Below, one piece after another: positions 9,978 to 20,639 of a DNA stretch of 64,000 nucleotides (the stretch's first letter is position 1; each line of letters opens with the position of its first letter). A program made the position numbers and the translations under genes. The notes under the pieces were generated by a model. It was not told the origin of the DNA and searched no databases. It saw only the letters and a list, made by a program, of their open reading frames with translations. The DNA lies in assembly GCA_033782935.1 (NCBI GenBank), contig JAWQEG010001436.1, positions 206,001 through 270,000 on the forward strand, in the 5' to 3' direction. Source of the DNA: Petrolisthes cinctipes (taxonomy: Eukaryota; Arthropoda; Malacostraca; Decapoda; Porcellanidae).

Positions 9978-11560
9978 TCAGTAAGGGGCAATTTGGAGGA
10001 CCTTCCCCCTGAAGGTCCGTAACTGGTGGATCGCCCGCAGGAAGACTGAGGTAACCGGGGTTGGGAAATGATACACATACCCCCAGCCATTCCAATCCTC
10101 CGTGAAGGTGTCTGGACCCCCTGCTGGTGTCCTGAGGGCATAGGCCAGGAACTGGGGAAGTTGAGCCATGGAACGGGAGGCTAACAGGTCCACATCCAGG
10201 GTCCCAAAGCATAGGGAGAGTGACTCGCACACTTGGGGGCGTAAGTGCCACTCCACTGACGTCTCCCTCAACCTCGACAAGGCATCCACCCAGTCGTTCT
10301 CCTGGCCCGGGACATAACGTGCCGACAACTGCAGAGACCTCTTGGCGGCCATGCTGAAGATAAGTTCTGATCGGGTCAGGAGAATGTTCAACTGAGCCCT
10401 GCCTTGACGCTGCAGACACTGCATGGCCGTGATGTTATCCATGTCAAAGCGGACGCCGATATGGGATATGTCGGGGTGTCTGTCAAGCCACTCTCATGCT
10501 ACCATCAGTTCCCAAACGTTGATGTGTAGTGCCCTCATCCCCTTCATCCATCCCTGCATGCCTGGTGTCCCCAGTTGGACTGGTAACCCCAGCCCACATC
10601 CGAGGCGTCTGTGGTGACTGTGATCCCTAGGCGAGGAGGTACCCAAGGGACGACCTGGTGGAGGGCACCAGGGCGCAGCCAGGGGCTTAGGAGGTTGTGC
10701 AATACAGGGGGTACCGGCCTGACCATGTCCCTTGGGGATATGGGTGTGAGTTGGTTGACCTCCCACATTAGTCTCCGGTGCTTCAGTCTACCCGGCGGGA
10801 GTGCTGGAGCTGCGAAGTTCAGGCAACCGATCAGCGACTCCCACTAGCGGCGAGAGAAAGTACGGGAGAAATAAGCCCCCCGGACATGATGGAGGGTCCG
10901 GAGGGCATTGTCTGGGGCTAGCGACAAGGTGGCATTTTAAGAGTCCCACTCTATTCCCAGCCAAGAAAGATTTTGCATGGGGTTGATGGAAGACTTAGGG
11001 AGGTTTACAAAGCCTCATTTCTCTCAGCACTCTCCTCGCTCCCACGACGTTGTTTGCTACCTGCTCCCTGGTGGGGCGTGTATCAACCAATTGTCTATGT
11101 ACATAAGAGTGGAGATGCCCTCTCCCGCCAAGCGGGCACCTACCACCATCACAAGCTTCGAAAAGACCCGAGGAGCTAACGAGAGGCCGAAAAATAGCCT
11201 AGTGAACTGGAATGTCTCGATCCCCACCTGGAACACCAGGAAGCAGCGGCACCGGGTGTGGATCGGGACATGCCAATAGGCGTCCTGGGGGTCCAGAGAC
11301 ACCAGCCAGTCTCCCTTCCGGATAACTGATCAGACCTGAGCCAACGACACCATCTTGAAGTGTAGGGGCTTCAAGAATTTGTTTAGTGCGCTCAGGTCCA
11401 TAACCAGTCTCGTCTTCCCCGGATCCTTTGGAACTGTGAATAGGAGGGACAAGAAGACCCATCATGTCACTGGCTGCACGACACCTTTCTCCAGCATTTC
11501 CCTCACGTCCAGGACAATCGAGGGCAACACCTTGGATGACGTAGGAAGATGATGCAGGGG
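9978..11560 (-). pseudogene. DIRS reverse transcriptase-RNase H (copy 1), broken
   Basis: The RT begins just after an acceptor-like AG at 11561-11562 with VREMLEKGVV and KTRLVMDLS-type motifs. It continues with SLDPQDAYWHVPIH and FGLSLAPRVFSKLV (about 11160-11300) and the polymerase core YIDNWLIHA (near 11080). That core has Asp-Asn instead of the usual Asp-Asp. RNase H follows: TDASDVGWGYQS near 10590, MDNITAMQCLQRQG at 10442, then PGQENDWVDALSRL. The downstream VDLLAS block is typical of DIRS RNase H. Stops and frameshifts break the frame near 11330, 11050 and 10500. Confidence 0.85.
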
Positions 11561-11706
11561 CTGGAAAAGAAAGATCACAACACTAGTTGACGGACGGTAT
11601 CTTCCCCGAAGGGTAGAGATAGGGAAATCCGGGGTATATGTCAGAGGGCTACAGGTAAAATCATGAAACCACAACTGAACAGGAAAGAAATAAAAGAAGT
11701 TCTTAC
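11561..11706 (-). other. Putative spliceosomal intron I of DIRS copy 1 (gag/RT junction)
   Basis: On the minus strand: donor GTAAGAAC at 11706 and acceptor after 'tttcttttccag' at 11561. The flanking exon ends VSVL and resumes PLHHLPTSSKV in phase 0. Copy 2 has an intron at the homologous place (34835-35001, ...SVP / PLRLPSASSKV). Confidence 0.6.
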
Positions 11707-12008
11707 CAGAACTGAGACCCAGGGCGAGGTGAATCACCTTCGTCGCCCAACCGTGGGCTGGCCAGGACCCGGAGCAGCCCAGGACGCACCCCTGGTCCGG
11801 CGTTTCAGGCGGGCTGGTCTCTCTGAGAGGGCTCGGAACCCGCAGACTTGAACCTCAGGTTGAGGCTTCTGTCCCTGCTGCCTCCCACGAAAGGGCTGCT
11901 GGAGGTACCTCTGCGGTGGCGGGGGAAGGGCAGACCTCAGCTGCCTGGCTGGAGGCGGAGGGTGTCTAGGTGGGCATAGTGGGGCCTGGCAAGCTGCGAC
12001 GGGCGGGG

Positions 12009-12097
12009 CTTACGGACAAACATAACACTGAGTACCTAGAGTAGCCACCTGGGTAGTAGGGTAAATCCAAAGTACCTGGAGAATGACAGGTACTTAC
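12009..12097 (-). other. Putative intron II of DIRS copy 1
   Basis: Minus-strand donor GTAAGTAC (12097) and acceptor 'tttgtccgtaag' (12009). The homologous acceptor in copy 2 reads 'tttgtccatag' (35319). A stop codon abuts this donor in copy 1, so this copy is damaged here. Confidence 0.5.
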
Positions 12098-12356
12098 TTA
12101 GGGGTAGACTGCTGGTAACTGATTGACAGCAGGAAAAGAGCTAAAGATGTTGTCCATGGCTCCCTGGTCGAACAGGCCCGAGGAGAGTGGAGCCGCCCGC
12201 ACCACTCCCCGCTGAGCCGTGTCTGGAGCTGATTTCGCCGCTGCCCGACGAGCTGCCAGTCTAGCCTCGGTGAAGGACCTCGCTGTATCCTGCATGTCGT
12301 AGGACACCATTGCAGCCGTTCCCTCTGCCATTGTCGCCATCCACGTCAGAACATCC

Positions 12357-12479
12357 CTGTGAAAGACGAGGAGAAACGGAAAACATGGGATTAGTACCAG
12401 ATTGCTGAGAACGAACTGTTCTCAGGGGTGACAACCGAGTAAGTGGGACAAGAGCACACAAACTACATTGGGTACTCAC
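12357..12479 (-). other. Putative intron III of DIRS copy 1
   Basis: Minus-strand donor GTGAGTACC (12479) and acceptor 'ctcgtctttcacag' (12357). The exons join in the same phase as in copy 2 (35747-35874). Confidence 0.6.
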
Positions 12480-13784
12480 GTCAGTTCATCCCCGGAGAAT
12501 TTGTGAAAGGACGTGGTGAGCCTCCTCAAACAGTCCCATAGAAGAGAGACCGCAGCCGTGGTTGAAATACTATGCGCCAGCTCCAGCTTCGCAGAAGTCT
12601 CAGCGGCGCGGAGCTTGGCATCAGGCTCCCGAAGCTGGTAAGGAACCGGTGGTTCCTTGCCTGATCTCCAGATACCCTCCCAGAGGCCAGGTGGAGGCCA
12701 GGCGGAGCCTAGGCCGAAGACAGGATGACTGGGAAGGAAGGGTATTGGGTTTCCTGGCTGTAGTCAACTTTTGTTGGTCCAGGGCCTTCAGGAGGAAGGC
12801 CGGGATGTCAAGAGTAGAGTCGCCCTTCTCCACAGGGAAGAAGGTGTCGAATAACAGGAAGACCGCCGGCGAGTCGCCCGATGGTCGATCTTCCAAGGTT
12901 GGTGGGGGTTCACCCTAGAGTTAGCCAGAAGGAAACTGAGGGCATCGAGGGTGGAAGCAGTAGAGACCTTGTACTATGCAGGGAATGGGCGGATAGGGGC
13001 GAGCCTTGAAAAAGGGAACAGACTTGCCGTCCGAATCCATACCCCACTTGACCAAGATGTCTTCGCGGTGAGACCAGAGGTCCGGGTGGGTGGCGTCTGG
13101 TAACTAGGCCATGAGTCTGCCATCCTCCAATGACTGAATCCAGGCCGGCGGCAGGGGGTCCAGGAGAATGGGAGGAACGAAGGGCCCTCTGATGGAGATG
13201 AGGAAGGAGACGGAGGAGCCGTATCCTCCACCCCGGCCCCCACTGATGGGTCAGGGCTCAGGGACAGTGCAGATCCTAACAGAGCCGCACCATCCCCTAT
13301 GAGACCCGCTGGGGCTGCAGAAGCCGTAGGAGTAGGATGATTCCGATGGGGTTGAACAAGGATAAGGAACTGCCTCGGGAACTGAGGGCTTCTGAGACAC
13401 AGGGGCGCCTAGTCTGAGTCCTCTTGGCAGAGCGGGACCCTCTTCTGGATCCACTCCTCCTACCAAGGGACCTCCTAGAGTGTCCCCTGGAAGGAGGGTA
13501 GTCCTTAACCTGGCTAGTCCTGGGTACCGGTGAGGTAACTACAGGAGGTAGCGAGACAGGCTGACTATTCCCTGACGGAGGGGGAAACCCCAGAAAAGGG
13601 AAGTCGGAGCGGTCAAAGGAAGGAGCCTCTTGCTCTGGGAGAGGTTGAGGTTCAACCCCTGGCGACTCCGAGAGACAGGAGGACGGAGAACTGGAACGGA
13701 ACAGACCTAGAACAGAGCCTAGAGCCAGATCTACCCAAGCCAAGGAGGAGCCGTCACGTTAGCACGCCATCTTCCTCGACCTCA

Positions 13785-14831
13785 TCCATGTGGCACAGAG
13801 AGAGGCAAGAGAAGGAAGCTTAGAGCTGGACTCGGTGAGGCCGCTCGACACCGTTCCACCCAAGGGCGACACACACTGAAAAGAAACACAGAGCAAGGGG
13901 TGAGCAGTGGAGGTGGCCGTCGGGAACAATCACAGGCAGGGCCCACAGTGCACGGGTAGACTGTGGGAGAGGAGAGATAAACAAAGCGACACCACATAAA
14001 TAGAAGAGGTAGCGCAAGGCGGGCGGATCCAGTACCGAGGCTGCCCGAAAACAAACACTACACCAAACACCAAACACAGTACACTAAAAACACAGGAGTG
14101 AAAATGGTGAATGTAAGCAAGTGAAAAACAGGACAGGAAGCAACACGTTGGCCGCCAGAAGGGAAGTAACACATAGAAGCCTAATATGTTTGCAATATCT
14201 TTCCTCCAGAAAAGGAGAAACATTACTGCCAGACAAAAACCCACACTGGCTGAGCAATGTTAAGCATTTGTCAGTCTTGGCCCCGTCAGGGAGAATTTAT
14301 CCTAAAAACAGATTCATCATTACAGTAAACTCACCTGGTAGGGCCACTGATCACAAGCAAAGCCAAGGATCAAGCAGCCCAGTTGGAAAAATAACACGCC
14401 AGTCAAGGTAGATGTTTGATTAACATGATGATTACAGAACTGGCTGGTTGAGTGTGTCAAACATGGAATAGTTGGGTAATATAACAATGGTAAATTTTGA
14501 CTATACAACAAAACTTAATTGTAGTGTACTGCAATATGCCTAGAACACTCTAATATATGTAAAGCTGTTTATGGCAGGAATAGATTATCATAAACAAATG
14601 ATAAACATCAGTGGTAAAACCCAACAAAACTGGCCCCCAAACACAACACACAGTAAAAAACACACTAAGGAAGCGGGGCTCATGGCAAAACAAGGCAGAG
14701 GCAGCAGAAGGCTGTGGAAAAACACCAACACGTGTAACCCCCATGGAGGGACACGAGCGGCCATAAAAACAACAGACAAAAAAGGTAAAAATACCAAAAG
14801 GGCTGCACACCACCCAGAGGAAAACAGTATA
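13785..14831. other. DIRS copy 1 5' untranslated region
   Basis: A-rich, CACACA-containing sequence corresponding to 37300-38100 of copy 2. No convincing gene; the ORFs seen here on the minus strand are Phe/Cys/Val-rich with no conserved motif. It is interrupted at 14832 by the pogo-like element. Confidence 0.5.
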
Positions 14832-16160
14832 CAGTAATCTCTCAATTATTCGTTGTCGTGCTATCCGTCATGCGACATTATCCGGCGCACGAAATCCTTA
14901 TCTCCAGTCAGGTCCTTATGTGCGCATTAAAAAAAATGGGCAAAATTCAATAGTCTACCATACACCAGCCACTTCTCCATACTCTGTATAACTTAGGGAA
15001 GATAAAGAAAATGGAGGTATTACAAATTTAGAGCTTTAACTAGAGAATTTTTAAGTTAAATTTTTTTTCAAGTTATATTTTCCATGCTAAGAAAAACCCA
15101 TTTTTTATAGACAGAAAGTATTTTATATGGATGTTTTGGAGGCAACTACCTCCCTCTTAAGCAGTACAGACTTGAATGAAAGGAAAATAAGTAGCTGACA
15201 GGGGGAGGGAGGGACAAGGTGTGTTCTGATGACAGACAGACCTCACCTCACCTCACCCAAGGTCAGGTCAGGCCAGTTGGGTGAGGTGTGGTCTGTCTGT
15301 CACCTCACCTCACCCAAGGTCAGGTCAGGCCGGTTGGGTGAGGTGTGGTCTGTCTGTCATCAGAACACACCTTGTCCATCCCTCCCCCTGTCAGCTACTT
15401 ATTTTCCTTTCATTCAAGTCTGTACTGCTGAAGAGGGAGGTAGTTGCCTCCGAAACGTCCATATTAAATACTTTCTGTCTAAAAAAAGTGGGTTTTTCTT
15501 AGCACACTGCTCTTCACGTCATTGTGAATTACCACTCCATGATATTTTCCAGTATAATAGCTAACACCACGAAGGGTTTTTACGTCATGTCAATGAATCT
15601 TTTCACATGTGATATACGTATACAGTATATGAGCACATTCCGTTAGAGGGATTTCGATCAAAAATTATTTTTTTTTTTGGTGAATTTTTTTTCCCAAAAT
15701 TTCAGGCGACAATTTATTTCAACAATTTCAGGCGAGGAATTTTCCCATTTATAGCAGTGATAAAGGACTTTTCGTTCTATAGAAGTGTTGCTATATATCA
15801 GAGGATAGTCCACATAAAATCTTATGCTATTCTGAAACATAGATTTTTTTTGTTAATATTTTCCAATTTTTTTCAAAAACTTTGAGAAAAATATTATTTG
15901 TTGCTCGATTGCAATGAAAATTGGTCAGTATATGTAAAAACCAACGAAGATTACGATGGCAAACAGCTTTTGCTTCTAAAATTAACAGGAGCACAGATGG
16001 GGGTGAGAGTGGAGGCTCCCCTTAATGTTATTAGCATTGTGCAAGCTGGAAGGAGCTACGGGCGGGCGTGGGGGGGGGGAGGTAGTGATGCATTATCCGT
16101 CTTTTGACATTATCCGACGCGGTCTCGGCTGCTATACGCCGGATAATTGAGAGATTACTG
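14832..16160. mobile_element. pogo/Tigger-like non-autonomous element with TA target
   Basis: The terminal inverted repeats CAGTAATCTCTCAATTAT and the complementary right end (...ataattgagagattactg) are flanked by TA (14830-14831, 16161-16162). A subterminal 'ccggcgcacga / ccgacgcggt' inverted motif lies just inside. The insertion splits DIRS copy 1: 'cagta | tctgctaagcaggcacgccac' rejoins to match 'aacatctgcagagcaggcacgccac' in copy 2 (about 38096). No transposase ORF; the interior holds a large hairpin (15085-15504) and an AT-rich segment. Confidence 0.85.
15085..15504. repeat. Large hairpin: 155-bp arms around two tandem units of about 58 bp
   Basis: The left arm (about 15085-15240, from 'tgctaagaaaaaccca') is the reverse complement of the right arm (about 15352-15504, to 'gggtttttcttagca'), with few mismatches. 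Between them lie two direct copies of a unit 'cctcacctcacccaaggtcaggtc...gtctgtctgtc' (about 15243-15299, 15301-15357). Each unit is itself palindromic (tcacccaa/ttgggtga). A transcript in either direction would form a long duplex. Confidence 0.88.
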
Positions 16161-16499
16161 TATCTGCTAAGCAGGCACGCCACAAACACCAAACCTAACG
16201 AAAACACAAGCAGGAACTCAACAGACACTTACTATAAAGTAATGAAGTGAAGATGCTGTCTCAAAGAGTTCCGCGACAAGAGTGGCAGCCTTGTCGGCAG
16301 GGTGGGGCAGGCGCCGTAGTACACTCTGCTGCCACCAGGTGGCTCACGCATCAGCACAGCGCCAGATTTTATATTGTAATCTGATGTTCATCACGGAAAA
16401 TGCCCTTTCTAGCCCCTCTTTTAGACCTTAAAGGTCCTAGGGTAGAAAGGAGCAGGTTCCATAGCAATTTAGCTGTGCTGGTTCCACTTTACCAATAAT

Positions 16500-16672
16500 C
16501 CCTTGTTTTGCATTGTTGTTATGGGTGTGTATTGCACTGTTTATAATGAATTTGTGTAAGTACCCTCATTATCCACCACAGGGTTTATGGGATGGGTGTG
16601 TAATGTACAAGAGGGCTTACTGTACACAAATTCATTACAAACAGTGCAATCTACACCCATAAAAACAACAGT
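16500..16672. mobile_element. MITE family M1, copy b (truncated left end)
   Basis: Matches M1 from 'cccttgttttgcattgttgttatggg' to 'tctacacccataaaaacaacagtg'. The left terminus is replaced by the DIRS copy 1 end, and the right terminus is cut by the start of Jockey-like copy 2. Confidence 0.7.
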
Positions 16673-17414
16673 GTACAAACAATATATCTGATCAGTGATG
16701 GATTATGCAAGCCCTGCCTGGGCCTCAAACCTCACTAAGACCCATCTCAACACCCTTCAGACCATACAGAATAGAGCCCTATAGATAATCACAGGTTGCA
16801 CAGCTGCCACACCTACAGACCACCTACACCATGAAATCAAAGTCCTCAAAATCAATTACCATCTTGACATGAGAGGCATACAAACACTTGCTGTAGCCTC
16901 CTCAAGCCCACACTTCCCACTACACTACATGGCAGAACACCCACACATGCCAAGGAACATCAAAACAACACCCAGTATACTATACCATACAGAAATATTA
17001 TCATCTGTTACACCTTGCCTACCCCAAACCAGTCTCCAAAAACATATCCATACTCAAATAACTCACAAATCCATCTAAACACTCGAGAACAACACTCAGC
17101 TGCATGCACGACTTCCTGACATCCGCCCATCTGAATCCTCCCTTCCCTGTGAGAACAGAGTCCACCTGGCCAGGCTGTGATGTGGCCGCCACCCGGCCCT
17201 TCTGACATCAGAAGAAGCTGGATGGAGCCATTGTGGATGCCTGTCCGGGATGCAACACATTACCCCATTCTATTAAACACTTTATGTAAGACGGCAATGT
17301 ACACAACCACACTCACCAACAACACAACATACACTCTCTGAGGATACTGTAGGAAAGCCCGGCACAGCTCGAGGCTGCTCGGCCGGATAGCTTGAGGAAC
17401 TTCAACAACAACAG
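16670..17414 (+). pseudogene. Jockey-like LINE copy 2 (5'-truncated, C-terminal RT region and 3' UTR)
   Basis: Collinear with 1832-1999, 3354-3618 and 4211-4372 of copy 1. Coding remnants include SPAWASNLTKTHLNTLQTIQNRAL and YHLDMRGIQTLA, the region after the RT palm in Jockey-like ORF2. The 3' UTR ends in 'cttcaacaacaacagtg'. It carries neither insertion found in copy 1 and so gives the empty-site sequence for both. Stops are present throughout. Confidence 0.8.
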
Positions 17415-17576
17415 TGAAAGTATACGAGTGTGTAATGTACAAAGAGAATATACTTTACACATACTGTATACATACTTTATACATAATTTCTGACCAAGAG
17501 GTCTACAAGCTCTATGTCCTCTTCAGTCCATACTCGATTTTTTATTGAAAAAATATTTTAGTCACTACTTTCACTC

Positions 17577-19101
17577 TTAAACCGCGGATGACAAGAATTC
17601 TCGTCACCAGCAACAAGGGTGGAGGACTGCGGGTGACGAGAATTCTCGTCAAAGCAGTTTTTAAAATTACGTCCCCCATATCATAGTTGTCTCGGTTGGC
17701 AACACTGATTTTGGGCTGGTAGGTAGTAACTATAGTCCAGCCATCTCCTACCTGTATTGAAATAGCAGTGAGGGTGGAAGGACATATTTCCAGAGCTCCA
17801 TTTTTCCTGTACTTACCATATATGTACGTAAAAACGACAGTGACACTACATTTCTTATTGTGTTGAAAAATGTGATTCTCAGATGTTTTATAACCAAATT
17901 AGAGTGTGAAAACTTACGTAGATATATACACCTTGGTCTCATATAGAACGTCTTCACATAGAACGATTTTTGTATAGAACGAGCAACCAAAATATTAGCT
18001 TAAAATTATTTTACAAAACGATTGCATCCGTTTAGAACAGGTGGCAAAAATAAGTGAAGCAAATCCGAGGAGTTCTTATACAAAACAAGCGAAATCATAA
18101 TGAATGTGCCAGGAAATTATGTCACTGGCGCCTGCGCAGTGTGGGCAAGTGTGTTCCCATCACTTCTCCCGCTCCTTCCCCCTACCCTCAGTCTCCATTC
18201 ACCCTAGCCTGCGCTGTGTGTGACTCGCTCGTTTTTAGTGATTACGAGTTAACCACCAGCTTCAACGCTCAGTTATGCCAGGTCGTGCATTAATAAAAGA
18301 AAACAAACGATGATCACGTGTTATCTCCCCCCTACCACCTCCACCACCACGGATGCCACCGACTCGTCTCAGTCACTGAGTCGCCTGCCTTTCCTCTCCC
18401 TGGTGAGCCTCAGCCTGGCCCCTATGAGGTCACCAATGATGAGTTCACTGGCTTCATGAGAGATGTGGATGCGTTTAGTAAGAGCTCGAGGGCTATCAAC
18501 ATCCTCACAGGTCCCGCAACTGGTGACGGTGGGGACACCGATAGAGAGTGATCCTCACTAACCCTCAGATTCCCCCTTCCCCTGTACATACATCCCCGTA
18601 GGATTAAGGCAAGGAAAACCTTAATACGAATTGTAATATGCATTTTACATACATCCCTGTAGGATTAAGGCAAGAAAAACCTTAAAAAGTATTTAATGTT
18701 AATTTCAGGGACAATTTTGGTGATTGATCGACCCATTGTAATTTTCCCCATAGGTTACATGTATCACATAGAACAATTTTACATAAAACGACATCTTCTA
18801 TCGACCTATTGGACGTTCTATACTAGACCAAGGTGTATGTAGAGTGTAAAAGTGAAGGTTGAGTTGAGGTAATTTTGAGCTGGCTACCCATCTTACAGAT
18901 GTCCATTTAGTCTTCACAAGTACATCAGAAGACAGCTAAAAGTTTGTACTTAAATGTCCTGTATCATTTATTTATATAGCGTGAGTGGTTTAGAAGCTAT
19001 TAGCCGTCATATGTGTTGTTTACATAGTGACCTTGAGTGCGGGAGAAAGGCCCGCAAGACAGATTTGCCACAGTAGATAAGGCCTGAGGCTAAGTGGTTA
19101 A
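17577..19101. mobile_element. piggyBac-like non-autonomous element, copy 2
   Basis: TTAA at 17577-17580 and at 19098-19101. The left end carries two copies of the self-complementary 'gacaagaattctcgtc / gacgagaattctcgtc' motif (17590-17605, 17634-17650). From 'cttaccatatatgta' (about 17814) the sequence matches copy 1 at 3619-4210, resuming after a 907-bp pogo-like insertion. No transposase frame seen. Confidence 0.7.
17929..18835. mobile_element. pogo/Tigger-like element nested in piggyBac-like copy 2
   Basis: The ends CACCTTGGTCTCATATAGAA and ...ttctatactagaccaaggtg are inverted repeats flanked by TA (17927-17928, 18836-18837). Removing the element restores collinearity with 3950-3990 of copy 1. 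The interior has a short frame (18318-18551) with a tail EVTNDEFTGFMRDVDAFSK that could be a transposase C-terminus, but no DDE core. An internal direct repeat 'tacatccctgtaggattaaggcaag' occurs at about 18589 and 18652. Confidence 0.8.
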
Positions 19102-19225
19102 TGCTCAAGATATACAGCAAATTTTATGCATTACCAGATCTATACCTTAATGCAAGAAGAGAATGGCCTGCATCTGGCCACGACTCTGTCTGATACTCTC
19201 TGGTCAGAAATTATGTAACATGAGT

Positions 19226-19293
19226 CTACACAGATTTCTTACCAACTGTGCAATATACACCCATCATAACAACAGTGGAAAGCAAAGGATTAC
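19226..19293. mobile_element. MITE family M1, half copy (right arm only)
   Basis: 'tgtgcaatatacacccatcataacaacagtggaaagcaaaggattactg' then TA, matching the right arm of M1. It abuts the acceptor of exon B (about 10 bp away), so it contributes to the intron end. Confidence 0.65.
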
Positions 19294-19303
19294 TGTATTG
19301 TAG

Positions 19304-19497
19304 GTGTGAAGCCGCTGAGTGAAGCTGAGCAGCGGGTGGTGCTCGGTGTGGCAAGGGACAAGGCGGAAGAGGAAGTTGGGGAGGGTGTGTGTGTGGGGCC
19401 TGGGGAGGAGCAGCGGGTGGTGGCAAGGCTGGTGGAGGCCATCGTCACTCACATCAGAACACAAAGACTCATTCAACCTGTTCCCCGCACTAGACAG
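19304..19497 (+). CDS. Host gene exon B
   Basis: Acceptor 'tactgtattgtag' before 19304 and donor GTATGA after 19497. The frame is open across all 194 bases; the first two bases complete the codon begun in exon A (phase 1) and the exon ends in phase 0. It encodes about 64 residues: an acidic/helical stretch KPLSEAEQRVVLGVARDKAE, a Gly/Val-rich bridge, then EEQRVVARLVEAIVTHIRTQ. No transposon similarity. The acceptor lies just after a MITE fragment. Function unknown. Confidence 0.65.
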
Positions 19498-19682
19498 GTA
19501 TGACATCTATACCACAACGCATGGGGTGGTGGTATAAAATTACTTCTTTGAGGAAAAGGCTTTGTCGCTCAATTCATATTATTTTGCAATGCAAATTAAG
19601 TGATGAAAAACTTTTACCTGGAAGAAGTTTGATACTACTGTAGACCCGTGTTATATAATTACTAAATATTTGTGTCTATTAG

Positions 19683-19995
19683 GAGGGAAGTGGCTGAGTG
19701 GTAAGTGTTCTGGACTCGTTACCTCTAATGGAGGGGCTGAGAATATTTACTCTTCCAAATCGAGTTTCAGGCACTAACTATAAGGCCACTGAGCATCATA
19801 AAACACCCTCGCTGGTACTATAACAGCTGCAGTATTTGGAAATTACCCTCACATCCCTCCCTCTGTGGCTGAGTACCAGTTCAGAAATTATGACATGTGT
19901 GTGTAGGTAGCAGCTAGTTGACTTGGGCCACCGTAGCAGGCTTGATGAAGCCTATGTCCAGTGTCAGAACATTAAAGACCAGGCTTCTGTTATTC
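19683..19995 (+). repeat. tRNA-derived SINE-like repeat (Ser/Leu-tRNA-like head)
   Basis: 'gaagtggctgagtggtaagtgttctggactcg' resembles the 5' half of a class II tRNA with its A box; 'aaatcgagtttcaggc' is a weak B-box candidate about 60 bp on. A tRNA-unrelated body with 'gtagcaggcttgatgaagcctatgtcc' follows. It lies in the 630-bp intron between exons B and C. It is too degenerate to be a tRNA gene. Confidence 0.5.
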
Positions 19996-20128
19996 TTTAC
20001 CATACAGATTAAGTGATATGCTGGGCCCATGTTTAAAGGGTAGTGCTAATTTTAATCATCTTATATTGTGGGCCTGCTGTGATGATAATAATAATAATAA
20101 TGTTCTCTCCCTCCCTTTCTCGTAACAG

Positions 20129-20267
20129 GTGCGACTCCACCTCGCTGACATGCTACGTAACTTTGAGGGGGAGGAAGAAAGGGAGGAGTCAGACAGTGAT
20201 GCGAGACGCCTTCACTATCTCCTGTCACAGTCCGGACTCCTGTCAGCTGTCTGTGATGTTCCCCTCG
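20129..20267 (+). CDS. Host gene exon C
   Basis: Acceptor 'tctcgtaacag' before 20129. The frame continues exon B in phase 0 and reads VRLHLADMLRNFEG, an acidic run EEEREESDSDARR, then LHYLLSQSGLLSAVCDVPL. I place the donor at GTCAGA after 20267, a less common form, because it leaves phase 1 and joins exon D in frame (...DVPLG-QSFNPGP). If the frame were instead read on past 20267 it would enter a GATA-tailed RTE fragment. Moderately sure of the 3' border. Confidence 0.6.
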
Positions 20268-20324
20268 GTCAGACTACTTTATATTTTTTGTATATTGTAT
20301 TTTGTTAGTTATTTTATTTTGGTT

Positions 20325-20560
20325 CATATGGAGGATATGCAAGATGGAGAGTTTACAAAGTGAGAGAGTGAGTGAGTGAATGACTGAGTTAGATCGTTTA
20401 GGAGTACATGTGGGATAGAAACATGAGTGGAAAGGGAGGGCTTGACTGAGGGAGGAGGGAGAGCTAGAACAGGTAAAACTGGACACTCTTCTGTCCCCTT
20501 GGTGAGGGACAAAGAGAGTGAGATGTCAGATCTATAAATACCAATAGATAGATAGGTACA
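20325..20560 (+). mobile_element. RTE-like LINE 3' tail fragment
   Basis: 'atatggaggatatgcaagatggagagtttacaaag' matches the RWFGHVERMQ coding block. Degraded 3' sequence follows and ends in 'aatagatagatagg'. Inserted in the host intron just after exon C. Confidence 0.65.
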
Positions 20561-20639
20561 GTGATGCAAGGCTGGGGATAGGGAAGGGAGTGGGAGTGAA
20601 TGCAGTAGAGCAACCGGTATTGGCGCTTAACCAGATAAT

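Larger units (their letters stand above)
11707..13780 (-). pseudogene. DIRS gag-like gene (copy 1), three-intron structure, broken
   Basis: Starts near 13778 with ATGGCGTGC followed by a stop codon where copy 2 reads MAHKRDGS. Then a Ser/Pro/Arg-rich stretch with a basic patch (SRRSLGRRSGSRRGS near 13470), LDIPAFLLKALDQQ near 12810, and MAEGTAAMVSYDMQDTARS near 12335. Paired donor/acceptor signals at 12479/12357 and 12097/12009 match copy 2 positions. Joining across 12479/12357 keeps the frame (SGDELT-DVLTWMATMAEG). The protein is expected to be a nucleic-acid-binding structural protein. Other frameshifts make this copy non-functional. Confidence 0.6.
8043..16499 (-). mobile_element. DIRS1-like retrotransposon copy 1
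   Basis: Inverted terminal repeats of about 300 bp bound the element: left (AGTTCATTTG... from 8043) and right (ending ...GGTTCCACTTTACCAATAAT at 16499). An internal complementary region at 8354-8445 joins the complements of both ends. Reading from right to left it encodes a gag-like protein, reverse transcriptase, RNase H and a tyrosine recombinase, the DIRS1 order. This replicates through a circular intermediate and integrates with a tyrosine recombinase instead of a DDE integrase, so no target duplication is expected. A pogo-like element (14832-16160) interrupts its 5' region. The coding frames are decayed. Confidence 0.88.

Noticed and set aside
8043..16499. DIRS methyltransferase domain
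   Set aside because: Some DIRS1-like elements carry an adenine-methylase-like domain. I looked for a DPPY-type motif near the recombinase in both copies and saw none.
18318..18551. Independent host exon
   Set aside because: The open frame lies fully inside a TA-flanked pogo-like element with matching TIRs, so it is a transposase-derived relic at most.
19683..19780. Possible tRNA-Ser/Leu gene
   Set aside because: The A-box half is good but the B box and acceptor stem do not form; treated as a SINE head.
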